A stretch of 5,839 nt of DNA from CAZTJA01 sp964613745 (GTDB lineage: Bacteria; Desulfobacterota; Desulfomonilia; Desulfomonilales; Desulfomonilaceae): NCBI GenBank assembly GCA_964613745.1, contig CAZTJA010000153.1, forward strand, positions 1 through 5,839, given 5' to 3'. The position numbers and the translations under genes are program-made. Each line of letters opens with the position of its first letter. Position 1 is the first letter of the stretch. The notes beneath the pieces are model-generated. The model had not been told where the DNA came from and made no database searches. It was given only the letters and a program-made list of their open reading frames with translations. This document shows positions 1-5,520 of the stretch, piece after piece.

Positions 1-380
1 ACCTTAAGACCGTTTTCAGATGGTTCAATTTTATAGGCCGGCACCGGAGAATCTTTAAAATCCATGATCAGCCTGACGGCATTCTTGTACGAACCGATCC
101 TGATCTCACTAAACTCAGCTTTGGGATTGGTAATTTTTCGAGGTGCCTTACCCTTGGAAACATTCTCAAGATCCAGGATCAACCTGTTCGGGTTTCCTTT
201 CACTCGAGCAAAATGCTTGTCCACTGCCCCATTCGCTTGTATGACTACCTGCCTAGCCGCGGAATCGAATTCGACCGACGACAATTCGGTTATATCCGAG
301 GCAAATGCGTTTGCACACATAAGAGCAGCGATTAAGCACAGCAGCCGAATGGATTTTAATTTTTTCACACGTGACCTCAT
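1..380 (-). CDS. Exported AMIN-domain protein, N-terminal part (cut by window edge)
   Basis: The reading frame is open from an ATG at 380 down to the window edge (126 complete codons). Residues 1-27 form a clear Sec signal peptide: basic start (MRSRVKKLK), hydrophobic core (LLCLIAAL), and an AFA site before Ser28. No good lipobox is present, so a soluble or membrane-associated periplasmic product is expected. Residues about 29-126 fit the AMIN fold: 'VEFDSAARQVVIQANG', then 'NPNRLILDLENV', then 'EIRIGSYKNAVRLIMDF' and a 'PAYKIEPSENGLKV' strand. AMIN domains direct periplasmic proteins to the cell wall or envelope machines and are found at the N terminus of type IV pilus secretins (PilQ) and of N-acetylmuramoyl-L-alanine amidases (AmiC). 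The catalytic or secretin part lies outside the window, so the choice cannot be made here. A strong Shine-Dalgarno GGGAGAGG lies 5 nt before the ATG, and a dedicated promoter lies further upstream. Confidence 0.8.
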   Translation of the reverse strand, partial: MRSRVKKLKSIRLLCLIAALMCANAFASDITELSSVEFDSAARQVVIQANGAVDKHFARVKGNPNRLILDLENVSKGKAPRKITNPKAEFSEIRIGSYKNAVRLIMDFKDSPVPAYKIEPSENGLK

Positions 381-385
381 GTTTA

Positions 386-393
386 CCTCTCCC
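386..393 (-). promoter_or_regulatory. Ribosome binding site of the AMIN-domain gene
   Basis: GGGAGAGG on the minus strand is followed by a 5-nt spacer (TAAAC) and then ATG. This is the best Shine-Dalgarno match in the window. It fixes the start at 380, which also gives a well-formed signal peptide. Confidence 0.75.
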
Positions 394-461
394 GAAGACC
401 GTAATGAAGGCGATCCGACGAATGCACTTCAACGGTGCCCTGGGTTATCGGTGTCAAAGCG

Positions 462-496
462 CCGGTAATCTGAATGAGGAATGAAACCTCTACCGG
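462..496 (-). promoter_or_regulatory. Hairpin in the 5' leader of the AMIN-domain gene
   Basis: Read on the minus strand, CCGGTA (496-491) pairs with TACCGG (467-462). Stacked directly inside it, GAGG (490-487) pairs with CCTC (479-476) around a 7-nt loop, leaving an 8-nt bulge on the 3' side. The element sits in the predicted leader of about 125 nt between promoter and start codon. It is not a terminator, since no T-run follows. It could be an mRNA-stability or regulatory element, or have no function. It does not match any riboswitch class I can recognise by eye. Confidence 0.35.
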
Positions 497-513
497 ATGT
501 TAGGCTGAGACGC

Positions 514-543
514 ATCATAGCAAAGCAAGTCAATTGGTGTCAA
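514..543 (-). promoter_or_regulatory. Sigma70-type promoter driving the AMIN-domain gene
   Basis: On the minus strand a perfect -35 box TTGACA (543-538) is separated by 18 nt from a -10 box TATGAT (519-514, five of six consensus bases). TGC directly before the -10 gives an extended -10 element. Transcription would start near 506, leaving a leader of about 125 nt ahead of the ATG at 380. Position, orientation and AT-rich upstream flank all agree with a promoter for the leftward AMIN-domain gene, which makes that gene independent of the rimO operon. Confidence 0.7.
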
Positions 544-679
544 GGAAAAAGCATTAATTACGGTTATCTACAAATAAAAATGAAACCAATATATTAACTA
601 TCGTAAAAAACTGGTTCGGGGCTTATTTATTTAAGTGTATCGTATATTTAAGCCTATACCTTGATATGCTTTGAAATAT

Positions 680-835
680 GCTCCGCAGGGTCAATCCGGA
701 GCCCTCATACAAGATGCTACGATTTGGACGGCACCTGACATCGCTCACCAAAGCTGAGTTGTATACCACTGGGATTTCTCACTGAGCGTCATCTATGAAT
801 GGCTATATCGGAGCAATGGCTGCGCCGCACACTAG
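680..835 (+). pseudogene. Possible decayed fragment of an IS630-type transposase (winged-helix part)
   Basis: In one plus-strand frame, codons from 680 read 'QSGALIQDATIWTAPDIAHQ', one more codon, a TGA at 755-757, then 'VVYHWDFSLSVIYEWLYRSN', Gly, and a few codons to a TAG at 833-835. By eye this recalls the winged-helix segment of IS630-family transposases, where a 'WT...IA' helix is followed by 'GV.Y....V...L...G'. It has an internal stop, no start, and no recognisable DDE catalytic part downstream. No terminal inverted repeats or TA target duplication were found. The similarity is short and comes from memory of the family pattern, so chance is a serious alternative. Confidence 0.2.
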
Positions 836-854
836 AATGGCGACACCGCCGGCG

Positions 855-938
855 ATTTCGGCTTCGAAATATCCTGAGAGAAATTTGAAAGCGCGAAATA
901 TCGATACCTTTGTAGAAAAAAATTAGTTATTTCGATAT
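855..938. repeat. Cluster of short repeats built on CGAAATATC
   Basis: CGAAATATC occurs at 865-873 and again at 894-902 in direct orientation. TATTTCG, the reverse complement of its first seven bases, occurs at 928-934. The first copy closes a 6-bp hairpin, ATTTCG (855-860) with CGAAAT (865-870), around a GCTT loop. ATATCGA (898-904) pairs with TCGATAT (932-938). The cluster lies just upstream of the micro-ORF and may be an operator-like site, a small structured RNA or simple AT-rich coincidence. Confidence 0.25.
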
Positions 939-988
939 CTGAACATAATTCTCTTCAGAAACGGGGCAGGGTTGGATATTATTCGGGA

Positions 989-1072
989 ATGGAATACACG
1001 GTTCTTACCAAAATAGTCGTTATTCTGACGGCTCTCGTGGCTATAGCCCTCTACTTCTATATCTACGATTGA
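989..1072 (+). CDS. Possible 27-residue single-pass membrane micro-protein
   Basis: An ATG at 989 opens a 27-codon frame ending at TGA 1070-1072. The product starts MEYTVLTK, continues with a hydrophobic run (IVVILTALVAIALYFYIY, about residues 9-26) and ends in a single Asp, as a small transmembrane helix would. It is the only plus-strand candidate gene and converges on rimO, with 14 nt between the stop codons. Translation signals are weak: GGGA abuts the start codon, a TTGGA lies 12 nt upstream, and there is no obvious promoter. No longer in-frame ATG, GTG or TTG start was found upstream. I recognise no family. A short hydrophobic frame can arise by chance. Confidence 0.3.
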   Translation: MEYTVLTKIVVILTALVAIALYFYIYD

Positions 1073-1086
1073 GTCCTTCTAAGAAG

Positions 1087-2421
1087 CTAGACGATCTCAC
1101 CAAAAAAATCGGTTTCATGAACACCGGTTATTTTTATGTCGTAGATCTTGCCGGGGTTCGCGTCTCCTGCAGTAACATAGAGCGCGCCGTCAATTTCAGG
1201 TGCTTGAAACCACATCCTGCCGCTCAGCAGTAGGTCCGTTTCAGAGGAAGTTGATTCCACTAGGCCACGTTCGATCATCCCAATTTTCTTGCGATCATTT
1301 CTCTTTTTTTGTTTTTTATGGAGCCTGATGACCTGGTTAGCGCGAAGCTTTTTGACTCGGTACGGGACAGGATCGCCCAAAGAAAAAGCTTTTGTACTTT
1401 CTTCCGGGGAGTACATGAATACACCCAAGTGATCGAAATCAATCATTTCAACGAACTCAAGGAGCTCTTCGAATTCCTTGTCACCTTCAGTCGGAAATCC
1501 AACCATCAAAGTAGTGCGAAGTACTAAATCGGGAATTTCATCTCGCAATCGCGCTATCAAATCTTCATTTCGTCCTTTTTTCCAGGCTCTTCCCATTGAT
1601 GTCAGTACTTTTCCGGAGGCATGTTGGAAGGGTATATCGAAGTAGTGGAGGATGTTTCGGGAATTCTTGACAACTTTGGCTAGATCCTTTGGTATTGCGT
1701 CAGGATAAAGGTACATCAACCTTATCCATTCGATTCCATCTATTTCGCTAAGCTCTTGAAGAAGGCTCGGCAGTCTGTCCCCTGGACCCAGGTCTAAACC
1801 GAATCGAGCTAAATCCTGAGCGACCAAAATGAGTTCCTTTATTCCCTGGGAAGCCAATGTAAGAGCTTCATCGATTACATCGGGAATTGTACTGCTCTTG
1901 TACGGACCTCTGATACTGGGTATAGTGCAATAGGAACATGCTCTGGAACAACCTTCAGCGATTTTGAGATAAGCAAATCCAATATTTGATAATGCACGGC
2001 CGCTTTGTTGGGAATTTTCGGATGAAGTATTACGGCCTAATTCAGCTTTCAGCTCATCACTCAGGTGATCTTTCAATATCTGCACCAGGTTGAACAATTC
2101 CCTCGGTTCCAAAAACACATCAATTTCGGGAAGCTCTTTTTTTAGCTCATCACCTTGGTATCTCGCGGCCAAACATCCGATCACCACCAAGAAAGTATTG
2201 GGAAATTCAGCAGCCAAGTCGAGAATGGTTTCAATGGATTCTTCAACGGCCGGTTGGATGAAAGCACATGTGTTGATGATGATGAATCCTGCCTGAGCGG
2301 GATCTCCAGAATAGATGAACCCGTGCTGCAGAAGAAAACCGGTCAGTTTTTCGGAATCCACCAGGTTTTTGGGGCAGCCGAGACTAAGGACGTGAAATAC
2401 AATATTCTGAATTGACCTCAT
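1087..2421 (-). CDS. rimO: Ribosomal protein S12 methylthiotransferase RimO
   Basis: RimO is a radical-SAM enzyme with two [4Fe-4S] clusters. It adds a methylthio group to the beta-carbon of a conserved Asp of ribosomal protein S12 (Asp89 in E. coli). The 444-residue length is usual. The N-terminal UPF0004/MTTase domain carries the three cluster cysteines Cys16, Cys52 (INTCAF) and Cys83 (VIGCLA). 'LSLGCPKNLVDSE' at 12-24 distinguishes RimO from the tRNA enzyme MiaB. The radical-SAM domain has the CxxxCxxC triad Cys158, Cys162 and Cys165 inside 'KIAEGCSRACSYCTIPSIRG', and 'TTLMVGFPTEGDKEF' at 303-317. A C-terminal TRAM domain (about 378-443) binds the substrate. The ATG at 2421 follows the lolA stop by 4 nt; its own ribosome site (TAAGAG almost touching the ATG) is poor, so coupled translation is likely. 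It is the last gene of the operon. Confidence 0.96.
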   Translation of the reverse strand: MRSIQNIVFHVLSLGCPKNLVDSEKLTGFLLQHGFIYSGDPAQAGFIIINTCAFIQPAVEESIETILDLAAEFPNTFLVVIGCLAARYQGDELKKELPEIDVFLEPRELFNLVQILKDHLSDELKAELGRNTSSENSQQSGRALSNIGFAYLKIAEGCSRACSYCTIPSIRGPYKSSTIPDVIDEALTLASQGIKELILVAQDLARFGLDLGPGDRLPSLLQELSEIDGIEWIRLMYLYPDAIPKDLAKVVKNSRNILHYFDIPFQHASGKVLTSMGRAWKKGRNEDLIARLRDEIPDLVLRTTLMVGFPTEGDKEFEELLEFVEMIDFDHLGVFMYSPEESTKAFSLGDPVPYRVKKLRANQVIRLHKKQKKRNDRKKIGMIERGLVESTSSETDLLLSGRMWFQAPEIDGALYVTAGDANPGKIYDIKITGVHETDFFGEIV

Positions 2422-2425
2422 GCTC

Positions 2426-3097
2426 TTACTTGGCCAAGATTTCTGATTCGGAGATGTCGGTCAATATTTTAAATTTATCGTCGGGAATCGATTCGAGGAA
2501 ACGAATGTTCTTCAAATCGAAACGATTATAATTGCCAAGAGCGTCATATATTATCGTCCTCCTCACAACGTACGACTGGTCGTCAATTCCCACCAAAATG
2601 GCGTAGCTGCTTTGAGGATTCTTGAGATCAGTCAATTCTAAGAAAATGAGCCCCTCATTGGGATCGTGCGTTTTTGAGGGGAAAGCTAAATTGAAATTTT
2701 TGTCCAAACTGCCGATGTTTGCGAAAAATCCTAGAAAATGTTCTATGTTGAGTTCCGGTGGAATTTCGCCTCTAGCTGCATTGCCGTCCTCGGGGAAATA
2801 TACGGTGTAGGTCCTACCTTTTACCACAACTGTTTGTTTTTCGGGCTGATCAACTTCCAGAGCTATTTGAGATGGCTTTTTGACGTACATCCTGCCTTGG
2901 AATACGTCTCTCATGTCCATGGAAACGTTTACGGTGAGCTGATCAAAAGTGGCCTGGAAACAGCAACTCTTTCCATACACAGCTTGAATCTTCGACACAA
3001 GCTCTTCTATGGATTTGGGGGGATCAGCGGCTCTAGGAGCTTGAACCAATGCCGCAAAGACAAGAACTGTTGCAAAAAACTGACGTAACTTGATCAT
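2426..3097 (-). CDS. lolA: LolA-like outer-membrane lipoprotein carrier
   Basis: LolA takes lipoproteins released by the inner-membrane LolCDE transporter across the periplasm to the outer membrane. The 223-residue precursor has a signal peptide (MIKLRQ basic start, FFATVLVFAALVQA core, cleavage near Ala23/Ala24). The mature part follows the LolA half-barrel pattern: 'CFQATFDQ' at 46-53, 'FQGRMYVKKPSQIALEVDQP' at 66-85, 'VVVKGRTYTVYFPEDG' at 90-105, a helical 'HFLGFF' plug region, then 'IIYDALGNYNRFDLKNIRF' at 182-200 and a final 'DDKFKI' strand. Two adjacent cysteines (45-46) are unusual for the family. The start ATG overlaps the stop of the upstream ABC gene by 4 nt (ATGA), with only a weak AGAAAG ahead, so translation is probably coupled. 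No LolB, LolC/E or LolD gene is in the window. The symbol rests on fold pattern; related LolA-domain proteins with other clients remain possible. Confidence 0.85.
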   Translation of the reverse strand: MIKLRQFFATVLVFAALVQAPRAADPPKSIEELVSKIQAVYGKSCCFQATFDQLTVNVSMDMRDVFQGRMYVKKPSQIALEVDQPEKQTVVVKGRTYTVYFPEDGNAARGEIPPELNIEHFLGFFANIGSLDKNFNLAFPSKTHDPNEGLIFLELTDLKNPQSSYAILVGIDDQSYVVRRTIIYDALGNYNRFDLKNIRFLESIPDDKFKILTDISESEILAK

Positions 3098-3942
3098 TGA
3101 ACTTTCTTTTGCCTGCTACACACGATTTTATAGATCGCGTCTTTTCCCCATTCTCCATGCGGAATTGGATACCCCTTCGTTCTAAGTTCATCGATGAGCG
3201 GCACCATTCCCGGTATGAGTTCACTCAGTTCCTCGTGTGATTTCATGAATATGAACACCTTTTCGGGCGAACCAAAAGCTGAGATTTGGCCGTCCGCAAG
3301 CACCATCAGCATATCAAGTAGTGGTAAATAGGGTTCCAGATCATGGCTGGCTATGATAATCGTTTTTCCCAGCTTCTTGAGTTTCACCAGGGACGCGATA
3401 AACTCACGCGATGCCGAGGAATCCATTCCCACACCCGGTTCATCAAAACAAACCAGATCGGGATCATTCACCAGTACTCCTGCAATGGCCGTCTTTCTCT
3501 TTTCCAGATCCGATAAAGAAAAAGGAGATCGTTGTCCCAATGCGTTCAAATCGAGATTCAAAATGTTGGTGGTTTTTTCGAGTCGATCCTTAATCTCCTC
3601 GGGAGTGAAATTCCCGGAATGTTCCAGCACATAAGAGATGTCACGACTGACTGATGATTCGAATAACTGCTTTTCAGGTCTTTGCAGAATGACTCCAACC
3701 CTGTTTCGGTGTTCCACAGGCGTTTTGTCCGTGTCGTCACCTATTACAACTTTTCCTTTGCTTGGAACAAGGATTCCATTTAGCAATTTCAGCAGAGTGG
3801 TTTTTCCTGATCCGGTTCTGCCGACAATACCTAAACACGCTCCCGACTCCAGTCGAAAATTAATTCCGTTAAGGACAATTCCTGAACCTTCGAGTAACTG
3901 GTACGAGAACGAGACATCAACGAATTCTACCGCAAGCCCCAA
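3094..3942 (-). CDS. ECF-type ABC transporter ATP-binding protein with degenerate signature motif
   Basis: This 282-residue cytoplasmic ATPase belongs to the EcfA/CbiO branch of ABC proteins, which energise uptake of vitamins or metal ions through a membrane T component and a substrate-binding S component. Visible motifs are Walker A GRTGSGKT (41-48), a Q-loop 'LQRPEKQLFE' (86-95) in the typical ECF form, Walker B 'LVCFDEPG' (163-170, catalytic Glu168), D-loop 'GVGMD' and switch His200 (ASHD). The ABC signature, normally LSGGQ, reads LSDLE at 143-147, so both glycines are lost, although the following 'KRKTAIAGVL' is typical. The start is TTG at 3942, 4 nt after the cysS stop. It is supported by an AAGGAAG ribosome site 9 nt upstream and the absence of another usable start before the conserved 'VEFVDVSFSY'. 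It overlaps lolA by 4 nt. No T or S component is seen; the Q-loop is not LolD-like despite the lolA neighbour. Substrate unknown. Confidence 0.88.
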   Translation of the reverse strand: MGLAVEFVDVSFSYQLLEGSGIVLNGINFRLESGACLGIVGRTGSGKTTLLKLLNGILVPSKGKVVIGDDTDKTPVEHRNRVGVILQRPEKQLFESSVSRDISYVLEHSGNFTPEEIKDRLEKTTNILNLDLNALGQRSPFSLSDLEKRKTAIAGVLVNDPDLVCFDEPGVGMDSSASREFIASLVKLKKLGKTIIIASHDLEPYLPLLDMLMVLADGQISAFGSPEKVFIFMKSHEELSELIPGMVPLIDELRTKGYPIPHGEWGKDAIYKIVCSRQKKVQ

Positions 3943-3946
3943 TCTA

Positions 3947-5401
3947 TTAGTCTTCCTTAATCTTCCATGCAGTTCCGGAAGGACTATCTTCCAAGATTAT
4001 GCCTTGATCGAACAACTCTTTGCGAATTGCATCGGCTTTTGCAAAATCCTTATTTTTTCGAGCTTCGGTCCTTTGGTTTATCAATTCCTGAATCCGCTCC
4101 TCGGATATTCCTAAATTCTCCACATCGCCTTTACGAAGCTTTTCAAGAAATAGAGCCGGTTCTTCTTGCAGCAACCCCAGAATGCTTCTCGAGAGAGAAA
4201 CAAGGTCTTCCCGAACAACTTGTAACTCCTCATGCGAAGGAATTGAAGCCGAGTCCATTCCAGGAGCGCAGAATCTGTTGATACTTCTCATAGCCTCAAA
4301 CAGTACTGCCAAAGCTCTTGGCGTATTGAAATCATCATTCATGGCTTCGATGAACCGAGGTCGTATATCCTGCAGTTCTTCAGATAGCGATCCGCTACCC
4401 CCACCTGAACCTATGAGCACTTCCAAATTTATGAGCGCCGAATAGAGTCTCTCAAGTGCAGCAGAGGATTCCTTTATCGTAGTTTCATTGTAATCGAGCG
4501 GGCTTCTGTAGTGTGCCGTCAATAGGAAGAGCCTCAAAGCCTCGGGATGAACGTCCTTGAGAATATCTCTAATATTCAGCTGATTTCCCAGTGATTTTGA
4601 CATCTTTTCCGAACTGATGTTCACAAAACCATTGTGTATCCAGTATCTTACAAACGAGGCGCCTGTTGCGGCTTCGGACTGTGCGATTTCATTTTCATGA
4701 TGAGGGAAGGTTAGATCGGCGCCGCCTCCATGTATATCGAAAGAAATGCCTAGCTTGGCCATGCTCATTGCCGAACATTCGATGTGCCAACCCGGTCTTC
4801 CCGGACCCCAAGGACTTTCCCACTGAGGTTCACCGGGTTTTGCTCCCTTCCACAGAGCGAAATCCAAGGGATTTTCTTTTTTATCATCAACGTTGACTCG
4901 GGCTCCGGCAAGCAACTGGTCGGTTTTCTTTCCGGACAGCTTTCCGTAGGTTCCGAATTTCTCAACGGAAAACATTACGTCACCGCCTGCTACGTAGGCA
5001 TAACCTCGTTTAATGAGCTTTGAAATCAAATCTTGGATTTCCTGAATGTAATCAGTGGCACGTGGCTCATGGGTTGGACGCAATACTCCTAATGCGTCCA
5101 TGTCCGTGTAAAATTCATCGATAAACCTCTCGGCAAGTGATTTCCAGTTCTCTCCCACTTCATTCGCCCGGTTGATAATCTTATCGTCCACATCAGTGAA
5201 ATTCCTTATGTAATCAACCTGAAAACCCGAAAACATCAAATGGCGAAAAATAATGTCAAACAGAACTGCAGAGCGAGCATGTCCTATATGGCAGAAATCG
5301 TAAACCGTGACTCCGCAGACATACATGCCGACTTTACCGGGCTGAATCGTCTGAAATTCCTCCTTCTTTCGAGTCAGCGTATTATAAATTTTCAAGCTCA
5401 T
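3947..5401 (-). CDS. cysS: Cysteinyl-tRNA synthetase
   Basis: This class I aminoacyl-tRNA synthetase activates cysteine with ATP and charges tRNA-Cys in the cytoplasm. At 484 residues it is of normal length. The Rossmann-fold catalytic core has the HIGH motif at 38-41 within 'YDFCHIGHARS' and KMSKS at 266-270. The catalytic zinc that selects cysteine over serine is held by Cys29 (YVCGVT), Cys209 (HIECSAM), His234 and Glu238 (TFPHHENE); all four are present. 'DIHGGGADL' at 222-230 and 'NFTDVDDKI' at 67-75 are also typical. The C-terminal anticodon-binding helical part ends in the usual 'NKDFAKADAIRKELFDQGI' and 'WKIKED'. The ATG at 5401 is preceded by AAGGAA with a 4-nt spacer. It lies downstream of ispF, an arrangement I recall from other deltaproteobacteria, and starts the tightly coupled cysS-ABC-lolA-rimO run. 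Confidence 0.98.
   Translation of the reverse strand: MSLKIYNTLTRKKEEFQTIQPGKVGMYVCGVTVYDFCHIGHARSAVLFDIIFRHLMFSGFQVDYIRNFTDVDDKIINRANEVGENWKSLAERFIDEFYTDMDALGVLRPTHEPRATDYIQEIQDLISKLIKRGYAYVAGGDVMFSVEKFGTYGKLSGKKTDQLLAGARVNVDDKKENPLDFALWKGAKPGEPQWESPWGPGRPGWHIECSAMSMAKLGISFDIHGGGADLTFPHHENEIAQSEAATGASFVRYWIHNGFVNISSEKMSKSLGNQLNIRDILKDVHPEALRLFLLTAHYRSPLDYNETTIKESSAALERLYSALINLEVLIGSGGGSGSLSEELQDIRPRFIEAMNDDFNTPRALAVLFEAMRSINRFCAPGMDSASIPSHEELQVVREDLVSLSRSILGLLQEEPALFLEKLRKGDVENLGISEERIQELINQRTEARKNKDFAKADAIRKELFDQGIILEDSPSGTAWKIKED
3952..3958 (-). promoter_or_regulatory. Ribosome binding site deciding the TTG start of the ABC gene
   Basis: AAGGAAG on the minus strand lies inside the last codons of cysS and 9 nt before the TTG at 3942. 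No ATG or GTG in this frame lies between it and the conserved N-terminal strand of the ATPase. The site therefore supports TTG initiation and links translation of the ABC gene to cysS. Confidence 0.6.
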
Positions 5402-5520
5402 AGTGTTCCTTAATTAATGATATGAATAGGCCGAGAATTAACGTTCGTGCAGATTTGGGAAGCCGGCCTGATTTGGTCCGCAGCCCATTTCCGTAATTGA
5501 TCTTAATATGTACATTGTAT
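5402..5520. other. ispF-cysS intergenic gap
   Basis: This 119-nt gap is the longest in the leftward gene string. It contains an 8-bp palindrome ATGTACAT (5508-5515) just after the ispF stop, a GCCGGC palindrome (5462-5467) and the cysS ribosome site. Minus-strand -35/-10 candidates (TTGCAA, which overlaps the ispF stop, and TATTAA) have poor spacing. I see no T-run terminator and no T-box features. A promoter here for cysS is possible but not shown; read-through from ispF is equally plausible. Confidence 0.45.
5406..5411 (-). promoter_or_regulatory. Ribosome binding site of cysS
   Basis: AAGGAA on the minus strand is followed by a 4-nt spacer (CACT) and the ATG at 5401. It supports this start, which also matches the usual 'MSLKIYNTLT' beginning of the family. 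Confidence 0.6.

Larger units (their letters stand above)
381..1086. other. Long intergenic region between rimO and the AMIN-domain gene
   Basis: About 700 nt separate the rimO stop from the next leftward start. The left end (381-543) is promoter and leader of the AMIN gene. The part from 544 to about 660 is very AT-rich, with an imperfect inverted repeat GGCTTA (620-625) / TAAGCC (649-654) around a 23-nt spacer. The part from 680 to 835 holds a faint possible transposase remnant and a short inverted repeat GCTCCG/CGGAGC (680-702). The part from 847 to 938 holds a palindrome CGCCGGCG (847-854) and a cluster of related short repeats. The right end holds a micro-ORF. No convincing rho-independent terminator for rimO is visible: the T7 run on the minus strand (922-916) lacks a GC-rich stem before it. 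Confidence 0.6.

Noticed and set aside
64..468. 134-residue plus-strand open frame at the left edge
   Set aside because: It runs antisense to the AMIN-domain gene, which has a signal peptide, domain pattern, ribosome site and promoter. The plus-strand product shows no recognisable domain.
680..702. Inverted repeat GCTCCG/CGGAGC as a transcription terminator
   Set aside because: The stem is only 6 bp with an 11-nt loop, and no T-run follows on either strand.
678..785. 35-codon plus-strand frame starting MLRRVNPEPSYK
   Set aside because: No ribosome site precedes the ATG, the product has no visible feature, and another frame of the same DNA gives the more suggestive transposase-like pattern.
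916..922. A7 run (T7 on the minus strand) as the rimO terminator
   Set aside because: The sequence before it on the minus strand is AT-rich with no stable GC stem, and it lies about 165 nt past the rimO stop.
1076..1086. CTTCTAAGAAG palindrome at the rimO 3' end as a terminator
   Set aside because: It has only a one-base centre, so it cannot form a normal hairpin loop, and no T-run follows.
2738..3088. 116-residue plus-strand open frame opposite lolA
   Set aside because: It is an antisense shadow of a well-supported gene and has no independent start signals or domain.
3094..3942. ABC ATPase as LolD, because it adjoins lolA
   Set aside because: Its Q-loop and the sequence after the signature motif follow the EcfA/CbiO pattern, and no LolC/E-type permease is present.
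5402..5520. T-box or Cys-rich leader peptide controlling cysS
   Set aside because: A 26-codon frame exists on the minus strand (MYILRSITEMGCG...), but it has a single Cys codon and no ribosome site. No T-box motif or terminator is visible.
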